Source of the DNA: Triatoma infestans
Lineage: Eukaryota > Arthropoda > Insecta > Hemiptera > Reduviidae
Assembly: GCA_011037195.1 (NCBI GenBank)
Contig: JAAEAF010002493.1
Location: forward strand, 1 to 64,000
Reading direction: 5' to 3'
Length of the DNA stretch: 64,000 nucleotides
In this document: positions 28,042 to 38,953 of the stretch, one piece after another
Layout: every line of letters starts with the position of its first letter
Position numbering within the stretch: the stretch's first letter is position 1
Notes under the pieces: generated by a model
The model's database searches: none
Seen by the model: the letters and a program-made list of their open reading frames with translations, nothing else
Told to the model about the DNA's origin: nothing
Translations under genes and position numbers: made by a program

Positions 28042-29003
28042 ACTTTCTCTTACTCCTAGTAAGAGGAAGTATTGTAATCGTGTCAAATTTTCGATATCGA
28101 GTTTTCACCGGAAATATCGTTCTGAGGTCCTCTGAGTCCAAAAAAGTGGTTTTTAGCAAATGGTTTGTGTGTGTGTCAATGTGTATGTATGTGAACAGCA
28201 TAGCTCAAAAACGAAAAATCGTAGAAAGTTCAAACTTGATATTCCGTTTAGTTATCACCAATTCCTCAACCGGAAGTACCACTTTATTTGTTGTTTTTTT
28301 TACTTTTTTGGAATTTTCTCAAAAACGACTCCGACGATTTTCTTCAAATTGGAATATTAACTACATATACAAAAAGCTACAACTTTTATTTGAAACATTT
28401 CTCTGGGAAAATTTATTTAAGAGCACTTATAAGGGGAGGGGGTGGGGTTAGGTTTTCATCTAAAGTGCTATTTCAGTTTATTAGACAATTCTATCATCTA
28501 AATAATGTTAATTAGAATTGAATATGTTGTTGAAATTCCGAGTTTTAAAAAAATCTGATAACCGGAAGTGCGTTTACTTTACCAATTTACTAAATGATTT
28601 TTTTTCACTTTTTCGCGATTTTCTCAAAAATGGCTCCGACGATTTTCTTGAAACTTCGTATATAAACTAAACATGCAATGATCTATAACTTTTATTTAAA
28701 ACATTTCTCTGGGAAAATTCATTTAAGGGCACTTTTAGGGGAGGGGTAGGGTTATGTTTTTCTCTAAAGTGCTATCATAGTTGATTATACAATTCCATTA
28801 TCCAAACAGAATTAATCAGAAATAAATAGATGGCCAAAATTACGAGTTTCAAGAAAATTAGTAAACCGGAAGTGCGCTTTTACTGAACAGTTTTTTCATT
28901 TTTCGACGAATTTCTTTAAATTTGGTACATAAACTATAAAATTTGTCAATTATAATTTTGAGAATTGGAGTAAGAGAAAGTTGTGTGAGTGTTTCACACC
29001 AGA
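28042..29003 (+). repeat. best full-length copy of the 15-bp-TIR dispersed repeat (962 bp)
   Basis: It starts ACTTTCTCTTACTCC (28042-28056), immediately followed by TAGTAAGAGGAAGT so that the first ~30 bp are themselves palindromic. It ends GGAGTAAGAGAAAGT (28967-28981), the exact reverse complement of the start, then a hairpin GTGTGA / TCACAC and CCAG before a T tract. Inside are two units of about 292 and 304 bp marked by CCGGAAGT at 28270, 28562 and 28866. No conserved protein is encoded; open frames here reflect low stop density in repeats. It behaves as a nonautonomous element of unknown class. Confidence 0.85.
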
Positions 29004-30900
29004 TTTTTTATTATTATTTTTCGTTTCTATTTTATGGCTGTAAACTCTGGCATACTTTTGTACTTGAGCATTCTATCATTTATTGTATTTTTACTTTCTC
29101 TTACTCCTAGTTTTTTAAATAAAGTACTTATAATAATAATAATAATATAAATTTGAAGAAAAGTTTCCCATAATAACTATGTAAATTACCCTAAGAGAAA
29201 GACAGAGTATTTCAACATAATTTTCAAATTATAATTTGTTCATGACTTTTGTCTTTGTTAAATACTTAAGTGAAGATAATAATTGAATCATTAGTATGTC
29301 AAAGATTTTTAAATTATTTTCTTAAGTCTAAAAATTATTTTTTATAAATAAAATGATCAAATAAAGTTGAATAACCTTTTAATAGAATATATAACTTAAA
29401 AAAAATTAAAAATGCCCGAATTTAAATGTGTATCTATATTACCATATTTATATTGAATGTTGTTTATGTTTATGGGGTTTTAGTTGAATGAAACTTTGTA
29501 AAAAGAATAATAAAAAGAGTCTTATAATTTTGAGAAAGGGAAATAGTAACTATAAAAAAACCAAACAATCCCTTGGCAATTATTTTATTGCTCTATCTCA
29601 AGGGCACTTAATATTACAAATATGGAATAATAACAAACAAAAATTTATTCGTAAATTTTAAAATGAGAATTAGAAGGTTTAAATAATGTCAAATCTGATT
29701 CATATATGTATTATTTTGGGTAAACTATAATCTCCTGTAATTTTTTATTTATTTACCAAATCAATTTCTATTAGATTTCCTTATGTAGTAGATACATGTT
29801 TTAAGAATTACATTCGTTGAATGTAGCTTTTATTTTTATACAAAAAAAAAAAAAATAACTAAGTCCCTATAGTGTGATCTTTTGGTTAGAAACGAACATA
29901 ATTAGTTTCTTTCTTTTTTTTTTTTTAGCTTATTGAGCAAACTTTTAACATTGAAGAAAATAAAATGTTCTTATTTCATTGTATTATAGACACCTTTCAT
30001 ATCTGAACACTGAAGAACAAGGTAGATTATACCATTAATTCTACATAATTTGTTCTACATAGAATGTTGCAAAACTCCATATATGTAACAGTGGAATACA
30101 GTCGTGCCAATATATATTGAACTGTTGTTACCATTCACTTTCTATTGATATACATAGTTATTAAAAGTAATCGTTGGACAAAAATTAGAAAAGTTGCCCA
30201 ATAATACTAAAAAGTTCGTATTAACAAAACAATTGCATCCCCCCACCTAATTCTAATTGATTATTTTACATCATTCTTTGAATTTTAAAAAAATTATAAT
30301 AAATGCAATGAGGAACTGTAATTATCTTAAATATCTTTTTGGTTTTTTGGCACAAGGAACTATCAGAATGTAACTAAAATGAAGACCATCTTTATCAATC
30401 TCTAAGTAATGATAGCCTAACGTCACCACAGAACCTCGCTATAAACCATTCTTCCAGAAAAATGTTTCGTATAAAACTGAGAATCCTAGGGACTTAGTGC
30501 CGTACACGGTAATGAAGTAGCACATTAAAGGAAGGAGTAACGTTGCAGCTCGTCTAGAACTTTCCAGAAATAAGTTGCACTAAAACAATGTAGAAAAGTC
30601 ATATTTCTGTAGACGGGTTTTCTAATGGTGGTGCTTAAACGGACTATCAATAAGATGCTTCCTGTAACTTTTCTTTTTTGAGATATTTTTGTTTAAAAAA
30701 AACACAAACCCATTTTTAAAAAAAGGCATTCAATTGGCTGGACCTATCTGAAAATGCTATTCGACGACTTCTTTTTAGTATTCCTTCAATAGCGCAACAG
30801 CATTGTTTTCTAAGAAATAGATCTCCCAAAAAATGTTGCATAGAAGATAAATTATAATTTAAGTTAAATAAGAGTTTAATTTAGGATTTTTTTTTAACTA
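29004..30900. other. AT-rich intergenic DNA
   Basis: A short orphan start of the TIR family (ACTTTCTCTTACTCCTAG) is at about 29092-29110 and an (AAT)n run is at 29131-29148. Nothing else recognised. Confidence 0.4.
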
Positions 30901-30904
30901 AGAA

Positions 30905-31705
30905 ATAATTATAGGATTGAGATGTGGGTGCCCGAAGGCGCAGACCTAAGCCAATGTGGCTTTTATCACCCACACAAATAACACAAGAATAAGAAACTAC
31001 TCCTAAGGGGCCTTCCATAACAATTTACCGGTCTGAATCAATATCTTAATACATCCTGGATCTCTTCAATTCCCCCAAGCATTTCTTTGAGAATGTTGCC
31101 CTCCCAAATATGCGGAACCTAGAATTGGCGAAATAGGGACACTGATCTACAGAAACAGAATTGTTGCAATTCTGGCACAAAGACAAGGCAATTCTGCCCA
31201 TTTTGTGTAATGACTAGCTAACCAAATATGTCCACTCAATTATATCTCTAGAACTCTCAATTGTACTATGCGAGTTCTTATTTTTCTGAATTGTACTATG
31301 AGAAATCCTACTTAAGGAGAGAAGGTACTTCACGTCCCCATGTCTTATAACATTTATACATTTTTTAGCCCACCCTACTCTAACCTTCTGAGCGAGAACA
31401 TTAAGTTTGCACCTACATTCATACACTAATTTAGAGCTCAGCTCGGCTTATGCAAAGCCTTTAGTGCCGCTTAACTACTAGAGAATATTCTCACCTCTTC
31501 GATTTCTCCCTGCCACTCTTCCATCATGTATCAGCATTCAATGACCTCAAACTGGAAAAACAGAGGCCACATCCCTCAAAGCCGCAGATCTTCCTTTGTT
31601 GAATCCCTGCAGCCAAGCTCCAGCTTCAGACAGAACAGTTCCCTTTTGCCTGAAATAATGCCGTTACTTTCCTCTATTAGTCGCTTGAGAGTGTTCTTCC
31701 TGGAT
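30905..31705 (-). pseudogene. probable LINE 3'-end remnant (post-RT cysteine region)
   Basis: On the minus strand, around 31030-31200, a degraded reading contains CQNCNNSV, then CPYFANSRFRIFGRATF. This resembles the C..C..H..C region followed by 'aRrRiFG' seen after the RNase H domain of some non-LTR retrotransposons. It is followed by a VGDKSHIGLGLR-like tail near 30930-30970. The block is less AT-rich than its surroundings. Frames are broken throughout. Family assignment is by pattern only. Confidence 0.4.
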
Positions 31706-31865
31706 TGAGAAATAAAATAGGATTCATGAATTATAATAACTTAATTTTTAAACGCTACAATTTCGACATTTAAGTTTTAATATAATTAAAATATGAATTT
31801 AAAATCATATTACTACAATAGATTGTTATAGAGGAAATTACTGCGATCTGAAAGATCTATTGTAT

Positions 31866-32003
31866 CCCCCGGAGCCTTCTCAATGCTCTGCCCATCACCG
31901 GACAGTGAGCTAGGGGTTCCTAGGATGATAAACTGCTGGATTCGAACCCGGTACCTCCGCATGGGAGTCACTGAGTGGGCTACCACTGAGCTAATCCCTT
32001 CCC
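31866..32003 (-). mobile_element. tRNA-derived SINE, best-preserved head
   Basis: The minus strand begins GGGATTAGCTCAGTGGTAGC. The A box TAGCTCAGTGG is at 31983-31993 and the B box GGTTCGAATCC at 31938-31948, a tRNA-like internal pol III promoter. The body contains GCTCACTGTCCGGTGATGGG and CAGAGCATTGAGAAGGCTCC, shared with the copies at 45800-46013 and 6993-7140. There is no matching 3' acceptor strand, so this is not a tRNA gene. Confidence 0.85.
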
Positions 32004-32009
32004 TTTATT

Positions 32010-33170
32010 GATACTATAAGAACAATACTCTTTCCAATACTAAGATTATTTAAATAAAACAGCGTCGTTTAAATTTTCAGTGTTAAAATTATGCTCATAA
32101 CCACTACACCAACAGCCGCCCCAGTTTACAAATGTTAAAATTTAGTTTTATAAAAAAAATGAATACAGATGGATAATTTTTTTGTTTAATGTTTTTCTCA
32201 GCAATAAATACATTTATAATTTTTGTGCAATAAAAAAAAGACAACAGCAATTTGAATAGCTTAAATAAATTCCGAAATAGTGATTCATTAACTGAGTAAA
32301 AAAAACAGATACATTAACAGTAACAGAGTAAAAAAAAAACTGCTTTGGATTGCTAGCTAATAAAATGAATGAACTTCAAACAACTGACAGATGCTAGCTA
32401 CGTTTTTCAACTATATTATTACAAAATTTGCACTTAACATTGTTAATATTACTGCAATAATAACATCTTAACATTTCAGATAATTAAAGTAATAATAATA
32501 ATAATTGTTGACAGCGATTACAAAGTAATGTTGTATTTCCCAATAAAGGAACCTTTTTGTTGTTTTTTCAAGTTGGAAATAGTTAAACAGTGGGTAGTTT
32601 CATAGTTCTGAAAGTACTATTGACCTTTCTTGTTGGGCGTGAACATGAAACATGACTGTGAATGTAAAACAGAGGGTCTCCGGTTAAGGATCTTTCTCTA
32701 TTTTTTCCTCCTACATTTTTATCTTATGTCACTCGTTGCATAATATTTATTTATTATTATTTTTTTCACTTAAAAACTATTAAATGGAAACACTTCCTTT
32801 TTTTATTATGTTCATTTTAGGAAAATTATTGGTATGTGATCAAAAGTATACAATTAGTATTTTTTAGTTTATGACTAAAGTTTATTTTCAATTTTATTTA
32901 ATTTTTTGGATATCTAGAAACTTTATTTCTGTTTTAAGCAATAAGATGAGATTATAAATTTACTATCTCTAAGTAACTTATTTCAGTTTAAGTAAGGATA
33001 TATAGTGAATTCATTCATCACTCGCAGGAAGAAAGTTGGGGAATTAATGTTCAACATAGTGGTTATGACAGCAAATAATGGCTTAACATTTTTTCTAATT
33101 AGTTCCTACATTTTTACACATTGAAAATTATATCTTTCTTAAAAAAAATTATATTTTTCCCAAATTATTT
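32010..33170. other. AT-rich intergenic DNA
   Basis: Contains an (AAT)n run near 32491-32506. No gene or repeat family recognised. Confidence 0.4.
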
Positions 33171-33741
33171 TTTACTTTCTCTTACCTATTTAATAATAAG
33201 AGGAAGTATTGTAATCGTGCCAAGTTTCCAAAATCGAGTTTTCACCGGAAATATCGTTCTGAGGTCCCCTGAGTCCAAAAAAGTGGTTTTTAGCAAATGG
33301 TCTGTGTGTGTGTCAGTATGTATGTATGTGAACAGCATAGCTCAAAAACGAAAAATCGTAGAAAGTCGTTTAAGGATGCTTTTAATTAGAAATAAATAGA
33401 TTTCCAAAATTCCAAATTTCAAGAAAATTAGTAAACCGGAATTGCGTTTTTTTACTGAACAGTTTTTACTCGTTTAGTTATCACCATGGGATCCGGCAGT
33501 TGGTCATCTGTCAAAATTCCTCAACCGGAAATGCCACTTTAACGATGGTTTTTATCAGTTTTTTGTGATTTTCTAGAAAACAGCTCCAATGATTTTCTAT
33601 AAACTTTATATATCAACTACACTGCAATTTTATTTGAAACATTTCCCCAGCAAAATTCAATTAAGGGTAATTTTAGGGAAGGGGTGGGATTAGGTTTTCC
33701 TCTAGAGTGCTATTTCAGTTTACTATACAATTCTATCATCC

Positions 33742-33931
33742 AAATAATATTACATTATATTCAACATTGCGTTGAAGTGAACTCTCTACACGAACTTGGT
33801 GAATTTGCTCTGACGATGGAAGAAAATCCGAAACTTGTCAAGAACAAAAGGAATATGCATGCTACGACGGATAAAATACCAGATGTTAACCAGCATTACG
33901 GATCCATCCACATATTCAATAAATAATATTA
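33742..33931 (+). mobile_element. single-arm hammerhead element, 168 bp, 11-bp TSD
   Basis: Insertion 33753-33920 lies between AAATAATATTA at 33742-33752 and 33921-33931, a sequence that occurs once at this position in sister copies of the host repeat. Unlike the other family-1 copies it has only one arm, so it shows the unit length directly: about 168 bp from 'attcaac' to 'attcaat', with one ribozyme motif on the plus strand. Confidence 0.82.
33808..33841 (+). ncRNA. hammerhead motif, family 1, stem III mutated
   Basis: CT, CTGACGA, extra T, GGA / TCC stem II with a six-base AGAAAA loop (GGAT has become GGAA), GAAA, then ACTTGT instead of ACCGGT, C and AA. The core nucleotides are kept, but stem III is no longer a palindrome, so cleavage is likely weak or lost. 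Confidence 0.55.
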
Positions 33932-34130
33932 ATTAGAATTAAATATGTTGTTGAAATTCAGAGTATGAAGAAAATTAGAAAACCGGAAGTGGGTTTTTAC
34001 TGAAAACTACTTTGTACTTTTCTGCTATTTTCTCTAAAACGGCTCCGACGAACGATTTTGTTTCAACTGCGAATGTGAACTACGTAGACATCAGAGACAT
34101 TTTCCGTGATATCCTGCTTCTTTTTGTGGT

Positions 34131-34168
34131 CATCGACCGGTTTCGGGCGTTCGCCCATCATCAGGATG
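34131..34168 (-). ncRNA. hammerhead ribozyme motif, family 2, intact (minus)
   Basis: CATC (stem I), CTGATGA (the canonical core), extra T, stem II GGGC with loop GAAC and GCCC, GAAA, ACCGGT loopless palindromic stem III, C cleavage base, then GATG pairing perfectly with CATC. Every core base is as required by the hammerhead consensus apart from the extra T. Confidence 0.82.
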
Positions 34169-34190
34169 TTATCACACTGTTTGACAAAAA

Positions 34191-34228
34191 CATCCTGATG
34201 ATGGGCGAACGCCCGAAACCGGTCGATG
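34191..34228 (+). ncRNA. hammerhead ribozyme motif, family 2, intact (plus)
   Basis: Same sequence as the motif at 34131-34168 but on the plus strand, in the opposite arm of the palindrome: CATC, CTGATGA, T, GGGC / GCCC hairpin, GAAA, ACCGGT, C, GATG. Transcription from either side of the insertion would therefore produce an RNA with one sense ribozyme. Confidence 0.82.
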
Positions 34229-34655
34229 ACCACAAAAAGAAGCAGGATATCACGGAAAATGTCAATGAGCTTTCCAGCTCTGCGGAACCAACCACAACAA
34301 TGAACTACACATATAAATTTACAACTTTTTTTGAAACAATTTTTTCTGGTAAAGTCATTTAAGGTGGCTTTGGATGGAGGGATGGTGTTATGTTTTCCTC
34401 TAAAGTGCTATCATATTTGATTATGCAATTCTACGATCTACACAAAATTAATTAGAATAAATAGATTGCCAAAATTCCAAATTTCAAGAAAATTAGTAAA
34501 CCGGAAGTGCGTTTTTTTCACTGAACAGTATTTACGATTTTCTCCATAAAAGCACCGACGAATTTCATTAAATTTGGTATATACTAACTACAAACTTTGT
34601 CGGTTACAATTTTTTAAACTGGAGTAAGAAGAAAGTTGTGTGAGTGTCCACCAGC

Positions 34656-37377
34656 TTTTTTTTTTTTTTTTAAGATATTTTATTCAAACACAAAACAATG
34701 TAAATCAATCGCTTAAACTTTAGGAGATCTTAAAATATATATTTCCTGTAAAACATAATCTCGAAAATTTGACACAATCACGGTTTCTTGTAAATGGTCA
34801 GAAAAATAAAATCGGAAGATTTTCAAAACCTTATTGAGAAAACTCTTTTAGTCTATAATCATCGAAACAACTCAGTCGTTTTTGTATCCGGAGAAGTTAA
34901 ATTCTGTTTCTTTGCTAGCCATTACGGATATATGAGAAAACAAGAAGTAATAATACCTTCGACAATTTTCACTCAAACCATTGTCAGAAACTATTTTTTT
35001 AAATACTTCAATATAATGAAGCTAGTGGTGTACGTTCATTTTGGAAATTAGAAATGAACAAAAACTGTTTGCAATCTGCAATGTCTGTCGCTAGAAATAC
35101 TATCAAAGTTGGCGATGATTTCATTTATATAACATCAATAATTAAGTGATTTCTCTGTTTGAATGTCTCATAATTAAATTGGCATCTCTCAAAATAAGGA
35201 AATCATGTTTTAAACTAATATTTTTGATACCATTAACCAAATATTAAATTTACTTAAAAATACTTCCTCTAAAAATTATATTTTGTCGTTTTGGTTTTAA
35301 AATTTTTATTCCAACATTTCTTTCCAACAGTATTTTGCGGTTAATTTAATTAAGAAATGATAAATAATAAATTGTTTATTTATAAGGATTATAAAAAGAC
35401 TAATTAATTAATACGTAAATGTGGACATTTAATGCAGGATTTTTTAATTTAAAAAAAATGTTCTTTATAGGAAGCAAATTTTAATTAGCACATGGGCGGC
35501 CTTAACCCTCGGGGCGACCCTGTAATATCTCATCCCTCTGTAATATCTCATCCCAAACTGGGTGGTCCCTCCTTCTGGTGGATGTAAAGGAAACCAAATA
35601 TTTATTATAAATTCCGATTTTTAAGAAAATTACTTTGCAGAAAGTGAGACTTCAGTAAGAAAAAACCTGAGAGTGTTGCACACCAGATTTTTTATTATTA
35701 AGTAAATCAAGTGATCATTGGGTTTGTATCATTATTTAGTGATATTTTGATAACTACAGCCGAATTTACACTTTTTTCTTAAATACATTGTTGTATTTTA
35801 TTATCTAGCGATGTGGATATTTAAGAACACAGAGATTGTTACGTACAGAGATTTTTAGATTCAATGTAAATTATGCTTAGTCGTAATCAAGATTCTAATC
35901 TCGCACGCAATTGAATATTTTAAATAGTTACCCAACTATCCATAAATGCCTAAACCTATCAACAAATCTCATAAAAATAACCGACTTTTCGTGATTATAG
36001 ATTATTATTTAGAGAGGATGACGATATGCATCAAAACAGAGGCTACCGACGAAGACAGAGAATCTGATGATTATAAAAAATAATTATGAATGATGCAAAG
36101 TGCGTGGAGTAAACAATCATATTATGCTAGCTGAATATATTGTAGTTTAAAGGAGAATAACTAAAAGAGAAGTACTGTTGTTACTATTGCTTTGTTTATC
36201 CATAGTAGTGACAATAACATAACATACTACTAATACCAAACTAACCAGCCAGTACGGAATGTCTTGCAAAATGTTTGTACTATGATTTCAAACCTTTCCC
36301 TGACCTTCGCCCATAACTGGCCACTCACGAAAACTCTTGATTATGGTCCGACAACCAGAAAGAACTGTAACGTAGAAATATCTATCTTAGTTTACCCACT
36401 TTTATAATATAGGGTAATCAACTCTGTTAATGTTCAACAACGTTCACACGAATCACTGTCGACCTTTCAAAAACAAAATAACAAATAAGTTGTATTTACG
36501 TAGGAAATCAAAAATAGTAAATATTACACATCCACATATGATCAAATCGTCAGCCATGTTTAAGATGTTTTCCTTTGTGGTAACTATGGGGACCCAGCGG
36601 GGCTTATCAACGATTTATCACTCAGTCTTTAAACTAAATCTGCAGTGAAGTTATCTTTGTGAAAGCACGCATCCATGACTTGGTTACAAGTTGATACATT
36701 GTGCAATATTTGAAATAAACAGCATCATAGTAAGTCTTGAAAGGTGTTTGCATAGTTCTTGAGTTCAAGATGCTCCTCAGATTTTTTTTTTTTTTTTTTG
36801 GTAGTTGATTTTAAACTGATTGAAGACTGAAATTGCCGGACTTTTCACGATTTTTGGTAACATGAAGACTGTTACGTATTCGTCCTTAAGCGCAGAAGAC
36901 GTGACCAAAGGGGAGGAGAACTTGAAAGTGTGTAGCGCTGATACACAACATGAAGCTTGTTTCTATCTAGTGAATTTCCTCAACAGAGGACTTTTTACTT
37001 CATTACACATTTATAAAAAATGAAGTGACCCCATAAGATATCCAAACACATGGAGAATTATATTTAATTCATTAATATCTTTTCTTCTAGTAGAATCAGC
37101 CTCTATCACTGTTAATCAGACTATCAACAAAAGGACAAACAATCTGAATATCATTGAAAGAAAAGACCTTGTTTGTTTATCACAAAAATCCAACCAGATA
37201 TCAGATTTTAGTGTTGGAATTTTTTAATTTTTTTTCTTAAAATGAAAATAGCTTCCGCTTTATAGCTTGGTAGAAAAACAGAAATTCATTAAATTTAAAG
37301 TGCCTATTTATCTAAACATACTCAAGTACAAATAAAAACATAAATTTAAGTAACAATGTTTTTACAAAGTCTCCCAG
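34656..37377. other. AT-rich intergenic DNA
   Basis: A fragment of the TIR family's 3' end is at about 35600-35690 (GAGAGTGTTGCACACCAG). A poly-T tract at 36783-36800 borders a less AT-rich block to ~36990, which could be the A-tailed end of a minus-strand retrocopy; no family recognised. Otherwise nothing. Confidence 0.4.
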
Positions 37378-38953
37378 TAGAAGGGAAATGGGTGAGCTGG
37401 CACCTTTTTTTGGGAAGCAACTTTTCTCTCACTCCCTGCCTCTTTGGTTACGGCACTGCCTTATCCCTCCTCTAAATCCATACCCCCGTCCTAAACCACG
37501 CCCATTAACCAATCATCGAACTCGATGAGCCCTTAAGTCACGCTCACTTATTACCACCCTCCCTAAGCCCCGCCAAATCATTGAACGTGATAATCAAATA
37601 AGCCACTCACCCCCACCTCCGACCAATAATCGATTTCGACAACCTCCTATTACCTTTACTACTTAACCTAACATCTAAACTCATGACTCCATTTTCTTTC
37701 CACCCCCACTCCTTAACCTAACATCCCAACCTGTGACTCGATTTTCTCCCCCCATCCCATGCTAACAGAAAGCTCATCCCTCCTCTTTACACAACAAGAT
37801 GGTGGAACCTCAAGTCGCGGCAAATTCTGCTTACAAAATGGTGGGTCCTCTCGGATACTCTTGGCGGGAGAAGGATTATTATTATTATTTTTTTTAATAA
37901 GAGATAAACTTGTTTTACCTGGGTTTCGGTCTACAATGGTAAAAGCACATCACCTTAACCAGTCTGTTATAATGGTTTTTCTGAATATGTGGATGGGCTC
38001 GCAGTGCTGAATAACATCTGGTATTTTATCCGTCGTAGCAGGCATATTCATTTTGATCCTGACCAGATTCGGATTTTCATCCATCGTCCCCACTCCCCAC
38101 TCTCACCCCGCCACAGCCAAGAACATTGCGGGTTTCAGGCATGCGCAGTCACTATATCTCCTACTGACTTATGATTACAAATATTGATTTTATTATATAT
38201 AACAAAACTACTGCCTTCACTTCTAGTCGGAGTCCGACCCATGACTTCTCACAACGTATCATTTTGAGTAGCCACTGCCTTAAGGCATAAAGTCGATATT
38301 TATAATCAATAAGGCAGTGGGAGGTATGGTGCTTGCGCATGCCTGAAACTCTCCTGTGACATGATGGGAGTGGAAAATGTTATTATAGTAGATTATTTTG
38401 ACAGACGCAGTTCAATTCTTTGTAAGTGCGCGTCGTTTTAAATAGTGAAATAGCAGCGGCTGGCAGTTGGAAGATTTAAGTCAATCTTTTTTCTTTATTA
38501 TTTTATGTTGCTTTTGTAGCTTATGATGCTTTTCCGCCATATTTTTTTTAACTATATTATAACGCTTTTGTGAATGGGGTGGGGGAAATAGAAAGTTTGA
38601 AAAAATGATGAGAGTGCGCGGGTGGGGAAAGTTAAGAATAGAAGAGACTACAGCTAGCGAAAAACCATTAAAACTGACTGGTTAAGCTGATACGCTTTTA
38701 ACATAAAGATTGGAAGATTGAATCCCAGGTAAGACAAGTTTTTTTCTTATTAAAATAAAATAAAAAACAATTCCTCTCCCGCCAAAAGTATGGTGAGAGG
38801 ATCCGCCATTTTGTGAGCAGAATTAGCTGCTGCTAGTGGTACTACCATGGTGGGGTGGGGATCGAGAGGAGGTGTGGGCCAGTGCTGGGTCAGGGGGTGA
38901 GGGGAAATTTGCTCCACAAAAAAAGGTATGCCAGCTCGCCTATTTCCCTTCTA
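37378..38953. mobile_element. foldback element with long terminal inverted repeats (~1.58 kb)
   Basis: The ends are TAGAAGGGAAAT at 37378 and ATTTCCCTTCTA at 38942-38953. The inverted similarity continues inward in order: GAGCTGGCA; an AATTCTGCTTACAAAATGG block with TTGGCGGGAGA; ACCTGGG with TTAACCAGTC and AATGGTTTTT; then TTTCAGGCATGCGCA with CCTACTG. The left arm has ~300 bp of extra C-rich sequence (37450-37760) absent from the right arm. A hammerhead-family-1 fragment (~37985-38082) is inserted in the left arm only. Flanks share AG on each side, or TA if the terminal TA is counted; too short to settle the superfamily. No transposase. Confidence 0.8.
37985..38082 (-). repeat. truncated hammerhead-family-1 fragment inside the foldback
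   Basis: Contains ATGTGGATGGGCTCGCAGTG, then GGTATTTTATCCGTCGTAGC and, on the minus strand, ACGATGGATGAAAATCCG. The essential CTG of the core has been lost at the junction with foldback sequence, so it is inactive. Confidence 0.65.

Larger units (their letters stand above)
34076..34308. mobile_element. palindromic double-hammerhead element (family 2), 217 bp, 8-bp TSD
   Basis: Insertion 34084-34300 is flanked by TGAACTAC (34076-34083 and 34301-34308). Arms 34093-34168 and 34191-34262 are near-perfect inverted copies (TTTTCCGTGATATCCTGCTTC ends in the left arm and its complement in the right) around a 22-bp centre. Each arm holds an intact hammerhead on opposite strands. The high arm identity suggests a young insertion or gene conversion. 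The right end carries an unpaired tail with CTCTGCGGAACCAACCAC, also present in the copy at 48122-48459. Confidence 0.85.
33174..34655 (+). repeat. 15-bp-TIR repeat carrying two nested ribozyme insertions
   Basis: It starts ACTTTCTCTTAC at 33174 and ends GGAGTAAGAAGAAAGT plus GTGTGAGTGTCCACCAG near 34621-34653. Two hammerhead-bearing elements are inserted, at 33753-33920 and 34084-34300. Each is bracketed by a duplication of the host repeat's own sequence. Removing them restores a normal family member. Confidence 0.8.

Noticed and set aside
28017..28515. Open frames of 60-144 codons with VCVC/MYVNSIAQKRK-like residues (also at 26308, 33121, 56702)
   Set aside because: All lie in the 15-bp-TIR repeat and its (TG)n/(TATG)n tract; the shared peptide merely reflects repeat identity and is interrupted differently in each copy.
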